Assembly (NCBI GenBank): GCA_038121105.1
Contig: JAYONB010000007.1
Span: forward strand, 124,001 to 188,000
Direction of reading: 5' to 3'
DNA: 64,000 nt
Origin: CALJDF01 sp038121105
GTDB taxonomy: Bacteria > Pseudomonadota > Alphaproteobacteria > SHVP01
In this document: positions 53,781-62,664 of the stretch, piece after piece
How the letters are laid out: every line of letters starts with the position of its first letter
Numbering within the stretch: position 1 is the stretch's first letter
The notes under the pieces: generated by a model
Database searches by the model: none
What the model was told of the DNA's origin: nothing
The model's input: only the letters and a program-made list of their open reading frames with translations
Made by a program: the position numbers and the translations under genes

Positions 53781-53829
53781 GGCGGATTTTGTACCAGGGG
53801 CTCTGCAGCCTGTCGAGATACCTTGCGAG

Positions 53830-54834
53830 CTAGGGCAAGGGCTCTTCCCGCGCCGGCGCCGGCGCCCCCGCCTCGAAACGGGCCGGCGCGTAGTCCGGCG
53901 CGGCCAAGATGTCGCGGGCGCGTTCGCAATCGGCCCGCATCTGGGCGATCAATCCGTCGATGTCGGCAAAACGCTCTTCGGGCCGAAGGTACTCGACGAA
54001 CGAGACATCCATCGTCTTGCCGTAGAGATCACCCGTGAAATCCAGGAGATGGACTTCGAGCAGGACGGTCCGCCCGTCGAAGGTCGGCCTCAGACCCAGG
54101 TTAGCCGCGGCATCGTACCAAGTCTTTCCCCCTGCCTCGGTGATCCCCGCCCGAACCGCATAGATACCAAGCGAGGGTTGAAGATAAGCCCCCATCTCAA
54201 GATTCGCGGTGGGAAACCCCAAGTCCCGACCGCGCGCGTCGCCATGCTGCACCGTGCCGTCGACCGCCCACCATCGTCCCAAGGCCTCAGCAGCTTCCCG
54301 AGGACGCCCGCTTTGCAACAATTCACGAATAGCTCGCGAGGAATAGAGCGCGCCGTTGGCCGCGAGGTGCGCTTCGACGACGGTCACGCCGAAACCAAAG
54401 GTAGCGGCCTTTTCCTTGAGAAAAGCAGTGTCCCCGCGCCGCTTGTGTCCGAAGGCAAAATCGTGACCCACCACGACGTGACCCACCCCGAGCCCACCGA
54501 CCAAACCCTCCTCGACGAAAGATTCCGCCGAGGTCGCGGCGAGAGCGGCGTCAAAAGGCACCGCGACCAGGCAATCCAGCCCCCAGCTTTCGAGGATGGA
54601 TTGCTTGCGTTCGAACGGTGTCAGCCGAAACGGCGGGTCGTCGGGGCTGAAGTAGTGGCGCGGGTGGGGCTCGAACGTGATCACGCCGCAAGGTGCGCCC
54701 GAGGCCTGGGCGACCTGCTTGGCCCGTTCGATGACGGCCCGATGGCCATGGTGCAGGCCATCGAAGTTGCCGATCGCAAAGGATCCACCGCGCAGTGCCG
54801 ACGGCAGGGCATCGAAGCGCCGAACGACCTTCAT
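53830..54834 (-). CDS. ribF: Bifunctional riboflavin kinase / FAD synthetase
   Basis: RibF phosphorylates riboflavin to FMN and adenylylates it to FAD. The 334-residue protein has the adenylyltransferase domain first (SFAIGNFDGLHHGHRAVIE near residue 18, GHDFAFGHKRRGD near 123) and the riboflavin kinase domain later (VQHGDARGRDLGFPTANLE near 195). SGNF-like FDGLH is the nucleotide-binding motif. The C-terminus is Ala/Pro-rich. It heads the ileS and lspA series on the minus strand, 13 bases after maoC. Confidence 0.95.
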   Translation of the reverse strand: MKVVRRFDALPSALRGGSFAIGNFDGLHHGHRAVIERAKQVAQASGAPCGVITFEPHPRHYFSPDDPPFRLTPFERKQSILESWGLDCLVAVPFDAALAATSAESFVEEGLVGGLGVGHVVVGHDFAFGHKRRGDTAFLKEKAATFGFGVTVVEAHLAANGALYSSRAIRELLQSGRPREAAEALGRWWAVDGTVQHGDARGRDLGFPTANLEMGAYLQPSLGIYAVRAGITEAGGKTWYDAAANLGLRPTFDGRTVLLEVHLLDFTGDLYGKTMDVSFVEYLRPEERFADIDGLIAQMRADCERARDILAAPDYAPARFEAGAPAPAREEPLP

Positions 54835-54847
54835 ACCGAGGAAACCG

Positions 54848-55276
54848 CTAGGCGCGAGAGGGCACCATCACGAGCGCCTCGCCCTCGATGACGGCCTTCC
54901 CGTTGACCGTGCAGATCGTGCGCAAGGTGACGCGCTTCTTCTCTGCGTTGATATCGGCAATTTCGGCGCGCGTTACGACCACATCGCCGATGCGCACCGG
55001 GGCGCGGAACTTGAGAGATTGGCTCATGTAGACCGCCCCTGGCCCCGGCAAACGGGTACCGATCACGGCGGAAATGAAGCTTGCTCCCAGCATGCCGTGG
55101 GCGATGCGGCCCTTGAACATCGTGCCGGCGGCGTAGTCTTCGTCGAGGTGGATCGGGTTATCGTCCCCCGACACGCTCGCGAATTGTTCGATCATCGCTT
55201 CGGTGACGGCATTACTCACCTCTTCGGCCATGCCGATGGTGAGATCCTCGATGAAATAACCTTCGTGATCGGCCAT
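54848..55276 (-). CDS. MaoC-like (R)-enoyl-CoA hydratase
   Basis: The 142-residue hot-dog-fold protein has the hydratase-2 motif: SGDDNPIHLDEDYAA near residue 36, with catalytic D and H, and FKGRIAHGMLGASFISAVIG near 55. The ATG at 55276 has a G-run about 7 bases ahead. It may supply (R)-3-hydroxyacyl-CoA for polyester or act in fatty-acid turnover. The gene sits between the HD-domain gene and ribF and may be co-transcribed with ribF. Confidence 0.9.
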   Translation of the reverse strand: MADHEGYFIEDLTIGMAEEVSNAVTEAMIEQFASVSGDDNPIHLDEDYAAGTMFKGRIAHGMLGASFISAVIGTRLPGPGAVYMSQSLKFRAPVRIGDVVVTRAEIADINAEKKRVTLRTICTVNGKAVIEGEALVMVPSRA

Positions 55277-55547
55277 GCGACGCCCCCCGTTCTGTGAGGC
55301 GTGTGGCATACCGCCGCCCGCGGCATGATGCAACCGGCTCAATGGCGGGAAACACGCCGGCCTGGCGGCGTTAGGAAACAGGCCAAGACCAAAATACTGG
55401 CCAGGCCGGTGTGAACACTGAGAGAGGCGACCCGTTCCCCTGCCAAGTACGCTTGCAATAACTACCCCTGCGCCACCCAAGAGGAGGCGGTTCTGGGGAT
55501 CGTGCAAGCCCTTGATTTCACAAGGAGTCCCGAAAAAGGACAGCGGA
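55277..55547. other. Gene-free spacer between maoC and the HD-domain gene
   Basis: These 271 bases contain no convincing open frame, repeat or terminator. I looked for a small RNA, including the SRP RNA core GGAAGGNAGCAG, and did not find one. An AGGAGGCGG stretch near 55483 and CAAGGAGTCC near 55519 are Shine-Dalgarno-like but precede no start on that strand. The maoC promoter should be here. Confidence 0.4.
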
Positions 55548-56120
55548 TCAGGGAATGACGACGCCGTTATGGCTGGGCTTGCGGGCGAAAACCTTACGCA
55601 ACATGGGCTCGAAAAATTCGAGCGGTTTGCTCTCGTAGTCGGGATCGAAAGCCGGCATGTCCCATTTCTCGCAAAACTCGTGTGCGGCTTCGAACCACGA
55701 CTTGCCGCGGTGACGGTCGCGCATGTTGGGATCGGCGCCGATTTTGTCGAAGAAAAAGTAGCCCTGGAACTCGGGGTGGTAGCGCAGGATGTTGTAATTC
55801 TGCTCCGACACGAAGGGCCGCATGATTTCACTGACGAAAGCGCCGTGGTTATCCGGCGCCAGTTCGTCGCCGATGTCGTGGACCAGCGCACAGACGACCG
55901 TTTCTTCATCGACACCGTCGGCGTGGGCCCGCGTCGCGGTCTGCAGCGAATGCTCAAGCCGGTCGACTTTGAGGCCAGGGCATTGCCCCCCTAATCCGCG
56001 CAGTAGCGCCAGAACGCGATCGGCAAGCCGGGCATGCTCGGCCGCCATATGGTGATGCATGATGGTGAAGTCTTCGGCGGTGGCCTGATCGAGACGCGTA
56101 AAGCTCACCTGATCGTTCAT
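55548..56120 (-). CDS. HD-domain metalloprotein, PhnZ/MIOX-like
   Basis: The 190-residue protein has an HD-type metal site: LEHSLQTATRA near residue 56, CALVHDIGDELAP near 81 and DNHGAF near 94, then NYNILRYHPEFQGYFFFDK in part near 113. The first histidine before the HD pair and the HSLQTA context resemble mixed-valent diiron oxygenases such as PhnZ rather than nucleotide hydrolases. The C-terminal WFEAAHEFCEKWD segment is distinctive. GGGAGG lies ahead of the ATG at 56120. The substrate is unknown. It is divergent from the atypical crotonase. Confidence 0.75.
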   Translation of the reverse strand: MNDQVSFTRLDQATAEDFTIMHHHMAAEHARLADRVLALLRGLGGQCPGLKVDRLEHSLQTATRAHADGVDEETVVCALVHDIGDELAPDNHGAFVSEIMRPFVSEQNYNILRYHPEFQGYFFFDKIGADPNMRDRHRGKSWFEAAHEFCEKWDMPAFDPDYESKPLEFFEPMLRKVFARKPSHNGVVIP

Positions 56121-56220
56121 GATGTCCTCCCTCGTTGGATGCAGTACAGCGAAAGCCGACCACGTTGACAAGACGCGCAAGCGCATGGGTAGATGCGAGG
56201 CGCAGGAGCGGGAGGCATTC

Positions 56221-57009
56221 ATGAGCGACAAACCGGCGATTTACCTCGAAAAAGACGGCCCGATTGGTTGGCTCGTCCTCAACCAGCCGTCCAAACGCAA
56301 TGCGCTATCGAAAGCCATGTGGGCCGCGATACCGGAACTTCTCGAGGATGCCGCCAACGACAAGTCAATTTGCGTCGTCGTCGTGCGCGGTGTCGACGAC
56401 CGCGCATTTGCGGCGGGCGCCGACATCAGCGAGTTTGAGGCCGTTCACGCGACGCCCGAGTCCTCGCAAAGGTACAACCGGATCGTCCAGTTGGCGGAAA
56501 AGCAACTCGCCCGTTTTCCCAAGCCAACCATCGCGATGATCCAAGGGCCGTGCGTCGGCGGTGGCTGCGGCATCGCGGTGGCGTGCGACCTGCGCTTCGC
56601 CGACGATACCGCCCGCTTCGGCATCCCGCCGGCAAAACTCGGTCTGGTCTACAGCCTCGATGACACGAAGCTCGTGGTCGACAAAATCGGCCCGGCGCGG
56701 GCGATGGACATGCTCTACACCGGACGGCTCGTCGATGCGCCCGAAGCGCTGCAAATCGGCTTGATCGACCGGCTTCTGTCGCCGACCGATATCGAAACGA
56801 AAACCCGCGACTATTGCGCCACCATCGCGGCGAGTAGCCAGTTCACCGTGCGCGCCACCAAAAAGATCGTGCGGATGATCCTCGACGGCACCCCGACCGA
56901 CACCGAAGAAACCCTGAAGATGTTCGATGACGCCTTTCGAGGCGAAGATTATGTCGAGGGACGTTCCGCTTTCATGGAAAAGCGCAAAGCCAAATTCACC
57001 TATTCCTAG
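56221..57009 (+). CDS. Crotonase-fold enoyl-CoA hydratase/isomerase family protein
   Basis: The 262-residue protein has the crotonase fold: LNQPSKRNALSKAMW near residue 20, the CoA loop AFAAGADISEF at 62-72 and the oxyanion region IQGPCVGGGCGIAVACDLRF at 108-126. Both catalytic glutamates of classical hydratases are replaced: glycine at 117 and proline at 137. It is therefore probably not a simple 2-enoyl-CoA hydratase, but an isomerase, decarboxylase or hydrolase of the family. The ATG at 56221 has GGGAGG 5 bases ahead. Its 3' end overlaps the convergent amidase by 14 bases. Confidence 0.88.
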   Translation: MSDKPAIYLEKDGPIGWLVLNQPSKRNALSKAMWAAIPELLEDAANDKSICVVVVRGVDDRAFAAGADISEFEAVHATPESSQRYNRIVQLAEKQLARFPKPTIAMIQGPCVGGGCGIAVACDLRFADDTARFGIPPAKLGLVYSLDDTKLVVDKIGPARAMDMLYTGRLVDAPEALQIGLIDRLLSPTDIETKTRDYCATIAASSQFTVRATKKIVRMILDGTPTDTEETLKMFDDAFRGEDYVEGRSAFMEKRKAKFTYS

Positions 57010-58414
57010 ACCCGAGGTCGTCGAGCGCGGCGGGGCGCATATCGTGGCCCGCGGCCAACTCGTAGGTCCGCGCGTAACGCAAGATCGCGGCTTCGCCAAA
57101 AGCATGGCCGAGGAACTGGAGGCCCATCGGGAGACCTGCCGGCGAAAAGCCCATCGGCACCGACACGGCCGGACGGTCCGTTAAGTTGGCTAGGGCCGTC
57201 AAGTCGGCCTGATTGTCCGGCACCGGGGCCGAGAAATCGAACGCCGTTTGCAGCGCCGTCGGCATGACCAAGGCGTTAAGGTCTGCGAAAGCACGGCGCA
57301 CGCGCACGCGCGCAGCAGCAATATCGCGTTGCGCTTGGACAACTCGCGTCGCGGGTAGCGACGCACCGTAGTTGAGCATCCCCCGAAACGCCTCGGACAA
57401 ATGCTCTGGTCGATTGGCCAAATCGTCGGCATGGACGACGGCACCCTCGACCTCGGAAATGATCAGACCGGCGCGGCGCAACCGACCGTAGTCATGGCCT
57501 TCCAGTCGCACCGACGTGATCTCGGCGCCAAGATCCGCGAGAAGCGCGACGGCACGCTCAAACCCGTCGGCAATCTCGGGGGCGATTCCGGCGTCTTCCA
57601 ACCCCTCGAGCCGACCCAGGCGTACGCCGGAGAGTTTCTTGGGGTCGCCGGGATCGAAACTTTGATCGGGGGTCGGCGCCGCCACCGACTCGGCGCAGAG
57701 GGGGTCGAAACCGGCCAAGACATTCATCAACAAACCGAGGTCGCGTACCGACGGCGCCAAAGGTCCGACGTGATCGAACGTCCAGGACAACGGAACCACG
57801 CCGCGCGGCGACACTAGGCCGCGCGTCGGCTTGATGCCACTGACCCCGCAATAGGCCGCCGGGATGCGCACCGAGCCCAACGTATCGGTGCCTATCGCCG
57901 CGAGGCAAAACCCTGCCGCAACCGCGGCGCCCGAACCGCCGCTGGAGCCGCCCGGCGTAAAGTTCGGCCGGTGCGGATTGAACGTCTTGCCGTAGAGCGG
58001 ATTGTCATTGGTCGCGCCCAGCGCCGCCTCATGCATGTTGACCTTACCGAGGATCACCGCACCCGCTTCGCGTAGCCGAGCGGTCACAACCGCATCGATA
58101 TCGGACACGAGGTGTGCGCGCGAGGCCATTCCCGCGGTTGCCGGCGTGCCGGCAAGGTCGACGTTATCTTTCAGGGCGATGGGAATACCGTCGAGCGGAC
58201 CGATTCTCTTCCCCGCGGCACGGCGTTCGTCGGCCGCCGCCGCCTCGTGGCGAGCAGCCTCGGCGGTCAAGGTCGTCATCACCTTGAGCGTCGCGTCGTG
58301 GCGCTCGATTCGCGCGAGACAAGTGTCGGTCAGGGCCGTTGCGGTGATCTCGCCAGCCGCCAAGGCATCGGACCAAACGGCGAGGTCGCGCGAGAGCGGA
58401 TCGATGTCGGCCAC
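56996..58414 (-). CDS. Amidase-signature family amidase
   Basis: The 472-residue enzyme hydrolyses an amide in the cytoplasm with a Ser-cisSer-Lys triad. The triad is K82 (PIALKDN), S157 (TPGGSSGGSG) and S181 (GTDTLGSVRIP). Leucine at 179 replaces the usual glycine of the GTDTGGS turn. The C-terminal FSPAGLPMGLQFLG is typical. It is the last gene of a minus-strand operon of two MmgE/PrpD genes, a CoA ligase and this amidase, 8 bases after the ligase. The substrate is unknown. Confidence 0.9.
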   Translation of the reverse strand: MADIDPLSRDLAVWSDALAAGEITATALTDTCLARIERHDATLKVMTTLTAEAARHEAAAADERRAAGKRIGPLDGIPIALKDNVDLAGTPATAGMASRAHLVSDIDAVVTARLREAGAVILGKVNMHEAALGATNDNPLYGKTFNPHRPNFTPGGSSGGSGAAVAAGFCLAAIGTDTLGSVRIPAAYCGVSGIKPTRGLVSPRGVVPLSWTFDHVGPLAPSVRDLGLLMNVLAGFDPLCAESVAAPTPDQSFDPGDPKKLSGVRLGRLEGLEDAGIAPEIADGFERAVALLADLGAEITSVRLEGHDYGRLRRAGLIISEVEGAVVHADDLANRPEHLSEAFRGMLNYGASLPATRVVQAQRDIAAARVRVRRAFADLNALVMPTALQTAFDFSAPVPDNQADLTALANLTDRPAVSVPMGFSPAGLPMGLQFLGHAFGEAAILRYARTYELAAGHDMRPAALDDLGSRNR

Positions 58415-58422
58415 GCCCGGAC

Positions 58423-59817
58423 TTACTTGAAGCGGTTGTCGATCAGACGCACGGCCTTTTGACGTTTTTCGACCTGGGTCAGTTCGGCCGTTTCGCCACC
58501 GGCGGCCAACTCGACGTTGATCCCGATGCCGAGGCGGGTCTTGAGTTCGGCCGCGATCTCATTGCGGACGGTTTCGTCGTTCGGATCTTTGACCTCGACC
58601 GTGATGGTCATTTCGTCACGCCCTTCGGCATCACGGTCCGCGCGGCAAATGTACTCGCCCGTCGTCGCTTCATGCTCGTTGGCAATCGCCCCAATGGCAA
58701 TCGGATAGAGGTTGATGCCGCGTAGTTTGACCATGTTGTCGCTGCGCCCAAGAAAGCCTCGGATGCGCCGGAAGCTATAACCCAGCTCCGACGGCTTGGT
58801 CTCGAACGCCGTGACGTCTTTGGTGTCGAATCGGATGACCGGATAGATGTCGTCCTTGAACAACACCGTAATGATCATGTTGCCCTCACGACCCTCGGGG
58901 ACGGGCTGGCCGGTATCGGGATCGGTCAAATCGAGAAGATAGGCGTCTTCGTGGACGTACATGCCCTCGCGGTCGGCGGCTTCGAAAGCCACGATTCCGG
59001 TATCGCCGACCCCGTAGAGATCGTAAATCTCGGCGCCGCCCCATGCCTCTGAGATCGATTCGCGGCTTTCGCGCCCCATGTGGCCGACGATCATGCGGAC
59101 CGGAATATCCTTGCCGGGGACGAGCCCCTCGTCACGCGCGACCTGTGCCAATTTAACGATGTAGTCGGCGAATCCGACGATCACCGTGACCCCGAACCGG
59201 GCCATGTTCTGCACTTGTTGAACCGACCGGGTTTCGTTGCCGGTGCCGGCGGAGAGGTAAAGCGCCGGGCTGTAGTGAACGAATGTTTCGCGGACGTAGT
59301 GACCGCCGTTGATCATGCCGTGGCCGTACACCGAATGAACCACGTCGTCGGGCCCGATGCCTTGCACGTGATAAGCGCGCGCCAACATGACGTTCTGCAG
59401 TTCGCGCGACCACGGCCCGAAGAACAGGTTTTGCGGCGTGCCGGTCGTGCCCGAAGTGGTGTGAAAGACCACCGGCGGTCGCTGGTTCTTATCGTAGGTC
59501 TCCATGCCATGGAAATCGCCGAAAGGCGGGAATTCCTCGATGCTTTTCATCAACTCGGCTTTGGAATAGGTCGGGATCTTGTTGCTGTCTTCGAGTTTTT
59601 TTATGTCGCCCGGTTCCATCCCCGCGGCCGACCACAGCCGTTTGTAAAACGGGATTTGCCAACCGCGATCGATCAGCTTCAAAAGCCGTTTCTCTTGCAA
59701 CGCGTGCAGTTCGTCACGGCTCATCGATTTCATCAACGCCGCAAAATCGTCCCCGATGGGGTATTCGCGGACCATGCGCTCGTAGTCGAGCGCTTTGAAA
59801 TAGCTCGGGTTCGTCAT
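58423..59817 (-). CDS. Phenylacetate-CoA ligase-like AMP-forming enzyme
   Basis: The 464-residue adenylate-forming enzyme is similar to PaaK. Motif HTTSGTTGTPQNLFFGPWSR near residue 117 is the phosphate-binding loop, IYDLYGVGDTGIVAFE near 263 the YGxT/E-type motif, VIRFDTKDVT near 325 the A8-like region, and FLGRSDNMVKLRGINLYP near 350 precedes the C-terminal domain. It makes an acyl-CoA from an organic acid, perhaps aryl, but the acid is not known. No other phenylacetate genes are nearby. It is 11 bases downstream of a MmgE/PrpD gene. Confidence 0.88.
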   Translation of the reverse strand: MTNPSYFKALDYERMVREYPIGDDFAALMKSMSRDELHALQEKRLLKLIDRGWQIPFYKRLWSAAGMEPGDIKKLEDSNKIPTYSKAELMKSIEEFPPFGDFHGMETYDKNQRPPVVFHTTSGTTGTPQNLFFGPWSRELQNVMLARAYHVQGIGPDDVVHSVYGHGMINGGHYVRETFVHYSPALYLSAGTGNETRSVQQVQNMARFGVTVIVGFADYIVKLAQVARDEGLVPGKDIPVRMIVGHMGRESRESISEAWGGAEIYDLYGVGDTGIVAFEAADREGMYVHEDAYLLDLTDPDTGQPVPEGREGNMIITVLFKDDIYPVIRFDTKDVTAFETKPSELGYSFRRIRGFLGRSDNMVKLRGINLYPIAIGAIANEHEATTGEYICRADRDAEGRDEMTITVEVKDPNDETVRNEIAAELKTRLGIGINVELAAGGETAELTQVEKRQKAVRLIDNRFK

Positions 59818-59828
59818 GTCGGTTGGCC

Positions 59829-61217
59829 TCAGGCGATGGTGAGATCGATTAAGGAGCGGACGTCGTCAACGTCCTCGAGATTTGTTACGGCGTCGATCAT
59901 CCGATCGGCGCTTTCCTCGCTCAGTGGTTTTGCGGCCGACGCCCAGGCGCGTTTGAATTTCGCGACGTTCTGTTCATGACTGAGCGGATTTTCCGGGTGG
60001 CCGAATATCTGCGGCATATCGACCTCAAGCTTGCGCCCGTCTTTGAGATAGACTTCGAGTTTTTGGGGCGCCACCGCATTGGTGTCGGGGTTGTCGTCTT
60101 CGACCGGCTCCACATTGGCAGCGATCTCATGGACCTGAGGGTTACGGAGCCACTCGCCCTTGAAGTGATGCACGTCGACCGTACCCTCAAGCAACGCCGT
60201 CGCCGCTACGAACGGAATGCACAGTTTGGCGTAATTCGGTTCCGGGTCGGGGATGTCGGGGCGACCGGTCAATCGATGGGCCAACGGCGGCACCAAGGCG
60301 ACCATCCGCTCGACGTCTTCGGGCTTCAGGTCCTCGCGTTTCCGCAACTGCTGAATGCCGTCAACAACCCCATGGGTGAGTCGGCCCGAGGGGAAGGGTT
60401 TGTGCGAAACCCGCGTGATCTGCCAGGTCTTGCCCAGCGATTCGAACGCCGCAACGTGGTCGTAGTCGCCCTCGTACATCGGCAGATAGCCATACATCCC
60501 GGTGATCACTTCATGCGGCCCGATCAATCCGGCCTGTGCAAGATCGCAGGCCGAAATCGCACCGCGGGCGCAAAACCCGATTTGCATCCCGAGCACCGGC
60601 GACCCTTCGCGATGCGGAGCAAGCGTGCCGGAAATCTGCCCATAGATGGCGCCAAAGGCATTGATCAGCGTGGCTTCGTCGAGGCCCCGCAGCTTCGCCA
60701 CCGCCGCCGTGGCACCGAACGCTCCGGCGGTCGAGGGGCGGAAGAAACGCATCGGGGCGCGCGAGGACACCCCCAGCACACAAGACGCGTCGACCCCCAG
60801 CGCGACGGCGAGGATAAGATCCTTGCCGCTGTATCCCCCCGCGCGATCCGCTTCGGCCGAAACCGCCCCGAGGATCGTCGCCATGGGGTGGATCACCGCG
60901 TCTTCGTTGACACAATCGTATTCGAGACAATGGATTTGATAGGCGTTGACGATGGCTGCCGACGACGCCGGCAACCGCACGCCATGCACGAACACGCGGG
61001 ACTCGTCGCCTGCGCCCCACTTCCCTACCGTCTCGATCAGTTCCTGCGCCCATGGCCCATCGGATCCGGCAACCCCGACCCCGATCGAATCGAGAATAAA
61101 GGTCTTGGCGGCGTCGACCGCCTCTTGCGGAAGATCTTCGAAACGGGTTCGGACGACATGCGCCGCCAATGTTTCGACCGGATTGACCTCGTCGCCAATC
61201 TCCTGCACTGCAGACAT
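59829..61217 (-). CDS. MmgE/PrpD-family protein (first copy)
   Basis: The 462-residue protein belongs to the MmgE/PrpD superfamily of 2-methylcitrate dehydratases, cis-aconitate decarboxylases and related lyases or epimerases. It shows AKTFILDSIGVGVAGSDG near residue 37, the YDCVNEDAVIHPMATILGA segment in part near 99, FFRPSTAGAFGATAAVAKLRG near 155 and HKPFPSGRLTHGVVDGIQQ near 265. It shares only distant similarity with the copy next to it, so the two may form a heteromer or catalyse successive steps. The gene order fits an acid-activation pathway, with the CoA ligase downstream. Confidence 0.88.
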   Translation of the reverse strand: MSAVQEIGDEVNPVETLAAHVVRTRFEDLPQEAVDAAKTFILDSIGVGVAGSDGPWAQELIETVGKWGAGDESRVFVHGVRLPASSAAIVNAYQIHCLEYDCVNEDAVIHPMATILGAVSAEADRAGGYSGKDLILAVALGVDASCVLGVSSRAPMRFFRPSTAGAFGATAAVAKLRGLDEATLINAFGAIYGQISGTLAPHREGSPVLGMQIGFCARGAISACDLAQAGLIGPHEVITGMYGYLPMYEGDYDHVAAFESLGKTWQITRVSHKPFPSGRLTHGVVDGIQQLRKREDLKPEDVERMVALVPPLAHRLTGRPDIPDPEPNYAKLCIPFVAATALLEGTVDVHHFKGEWLRNPQVHEIAANVEPVEDDNPDTNAVAPQKLEVYLKDGRKLEVDMPQIFGHPENPLSHEQNVAKFKRAWASAAKPLSEESADRMIDAVTNLEDVDDVRSLIDLTIA

Positions 61218-61241
61218 CGCGTTCCTCCCCGTTTGGACGAC

Positions 61242-62582
61242 CTAGGGCAGCAGCTCGGTAACGGCATCGATCGTGCCGCCGCGACCCAGGGCCAGTGTTT
61301 TTTCCACTATGGCCTCTGCCTTAGCCGTGGGCAAACCCGCCACGGTCATCAGTTCTTGGGCCTTGCCGATCACCGTTTCGTCTCCCACCGGGTTCCCGGG
61401 ATCACCGAGCGCATCGGTCACCGCAGCCTTTTCGTGCAGTCCATCGCGGCCCCAAACCTCGATCTCGGCCCCGTAGTGGGCAGGAAACGCCGCGCTGTAA
61501 TCGGGTGCGGCTTCGACGGAGACTTTTTCCCGAATCGACGCCATATCGGCCCGGCCGAATACCTTGGGTTCGAACGAGGGCAGCGTCGGTTTACCCTCGC
61601 GCAACACTACAGCCGCAGCGTGTTGCAGGCTGAACTTTGCATCGACGATGTTCTTGGGGTCCGGCCGGTCGCAAAAGGCCACAGCGTCGTCGTAGGTCCG
61701 CACGACGATGCGCTCGATCGCGTCGGGATCGGGAATCCGATCCCGCAACAACAATGTCGCATCGATCGCCGCATGGGCGTGACGACAGGCCGGCCAAGGT
61801 TTGAAGCTGGTGTCGTAAACCATCCACGGCGCCTCCGGCTGAGCGGTGAGGACCGCCGGGTCGGCGTCCGGGCACATCGCCGCATAGAACCCCTGGGGCC
61901 CTTCGAGAATCCGGCGGGGTCCCGTCAAGCCACGTTGGGCGAGGTGGGCGGCAACCAGGCCGGACCGGGCCGCATGGGCGTTATGCAATTGCTTGGACAT
62001 GACATCTTCGTTGCGCAGCTGCCATAGGCCCCCGGCAAGCGTCCCGGCATTCCCCAGCGCATCGGCGAGTTGGTCGTCATCGAGGCCCAGCACGCTGCCG
62101 GCGGCGGCGGCCGCGCCAAAGGGACCGCAGGTCGCGGTATTGTGGAAGTACTTGTAATGGCCCAACCCAACCGAGGCGCCGATCCGCACGACCACCTCGT
62201 AGCCCCGGATCAATCCGTCTAGGAATTCTCGCGTTTCGGCCCCCGATGCTTGCGCCGTTGCGAGTGCCGCCGGGATTACCACCGGGCCCGGATGCAGCAC
62301 CGAGGTGCGGTGAATATCGTCCATCTCGAGGACGTTGCCGAAGGCGCCGTTGACGAAGGCAGCCGTCTCGGCCCGCGTATCGCCGACACCGATGGCCTTG
62401 CACGACCCGCCCGGTTCGTAGCGGCCGTAATCTTTCATCACCTCGCCGGGCGGTGTGGTGGCACCGATCACGGCACACCCGATCCAGTCGAGCACATGCA
62501 GCGACGCGCGGTTGCGATCGTCCTGCGTAATGGGGCGGTGGAGCAGCGCGATGAGCTGCTCAGTCAGACTTTGATCACTCAT
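61242..62582 (-). CDS. MmgE/PrpD-family protein (second copy)
   Basis: The 446-residue member of the same superfamily starts MSDQSLTEQL at 62582; the longer frame extends into the divergent gene. It contains LHVLDWIGCAVIGATTPPGE near residue 26, FGNVLEMDDIHRTSVLHPGP near 80, HNTATCGPFGAAAAAGSVLG near 145 and FKPWPACRHAHAAIDA near 259. The first gene of the minus-strand operon, it is divergent from the CoA transferase gene with 82 bases between. The substrate is unknown. Confidence 0.88.
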   Translation of the reverse strand: MSDQSLTEQLIALLHRPITQDDRNRASLHVLDWIGCAVIGATTPPGEVMKDYGRYEPGGSCKAIGVGDTRAETAAFVNGAFGNVLEMDDIHRTSVLHPGPVVIPAALATAQASGAETREFLDGLIRGYEVVVRIGASVGLGHYKYFHNTATCGPFGAAAAAGSVLGLDDDQLADALGNAGTLAGGLWQLRNEDVMSKQLHNAHAARSGLVAAHLAQRGLTGPRRILEGPQGFYAAMCPDADPAVLTAQPEAPWMVYDTSFKPWPACRHAHAAIDATLLLRDRIPDPDAIERIVVRTYDDAVAFCDRPDPKNIVDAKFSLQHAAAVVLREGKPTLPSFEPKVFGRADMASIREKVSVEAAPDYSAAFPAHYGAEIEVWGRDGLHEKAAVTDALGDPGNPVGDETVIGKAQELMTVAGLPTAKAEAIVEKTLALGRGGTIDAVTELLP

Positions 62583-62664
62583 GAAATGGCCCGTGGGTCG
62601 GATCGACGTGAGGCACCGGGATGGTAACATAGGGCCTTGCAAACTCAATCGATGCCAGGACCGC

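Noticed and set aside
55277..55547. Possible SRP RNA or other small RNA, suggested by GGCCAGGCCGGTGTGAAC
   Set aside because: The conserved SRP tetraloop and GGAAGGNAGCAG core are absent and no long stem was found.
59976..62027. Plus-strand open frame of 683 codons
   Set aside because: Antisense to both MmgE/PrpD genes, which have family motifs along their whole length.
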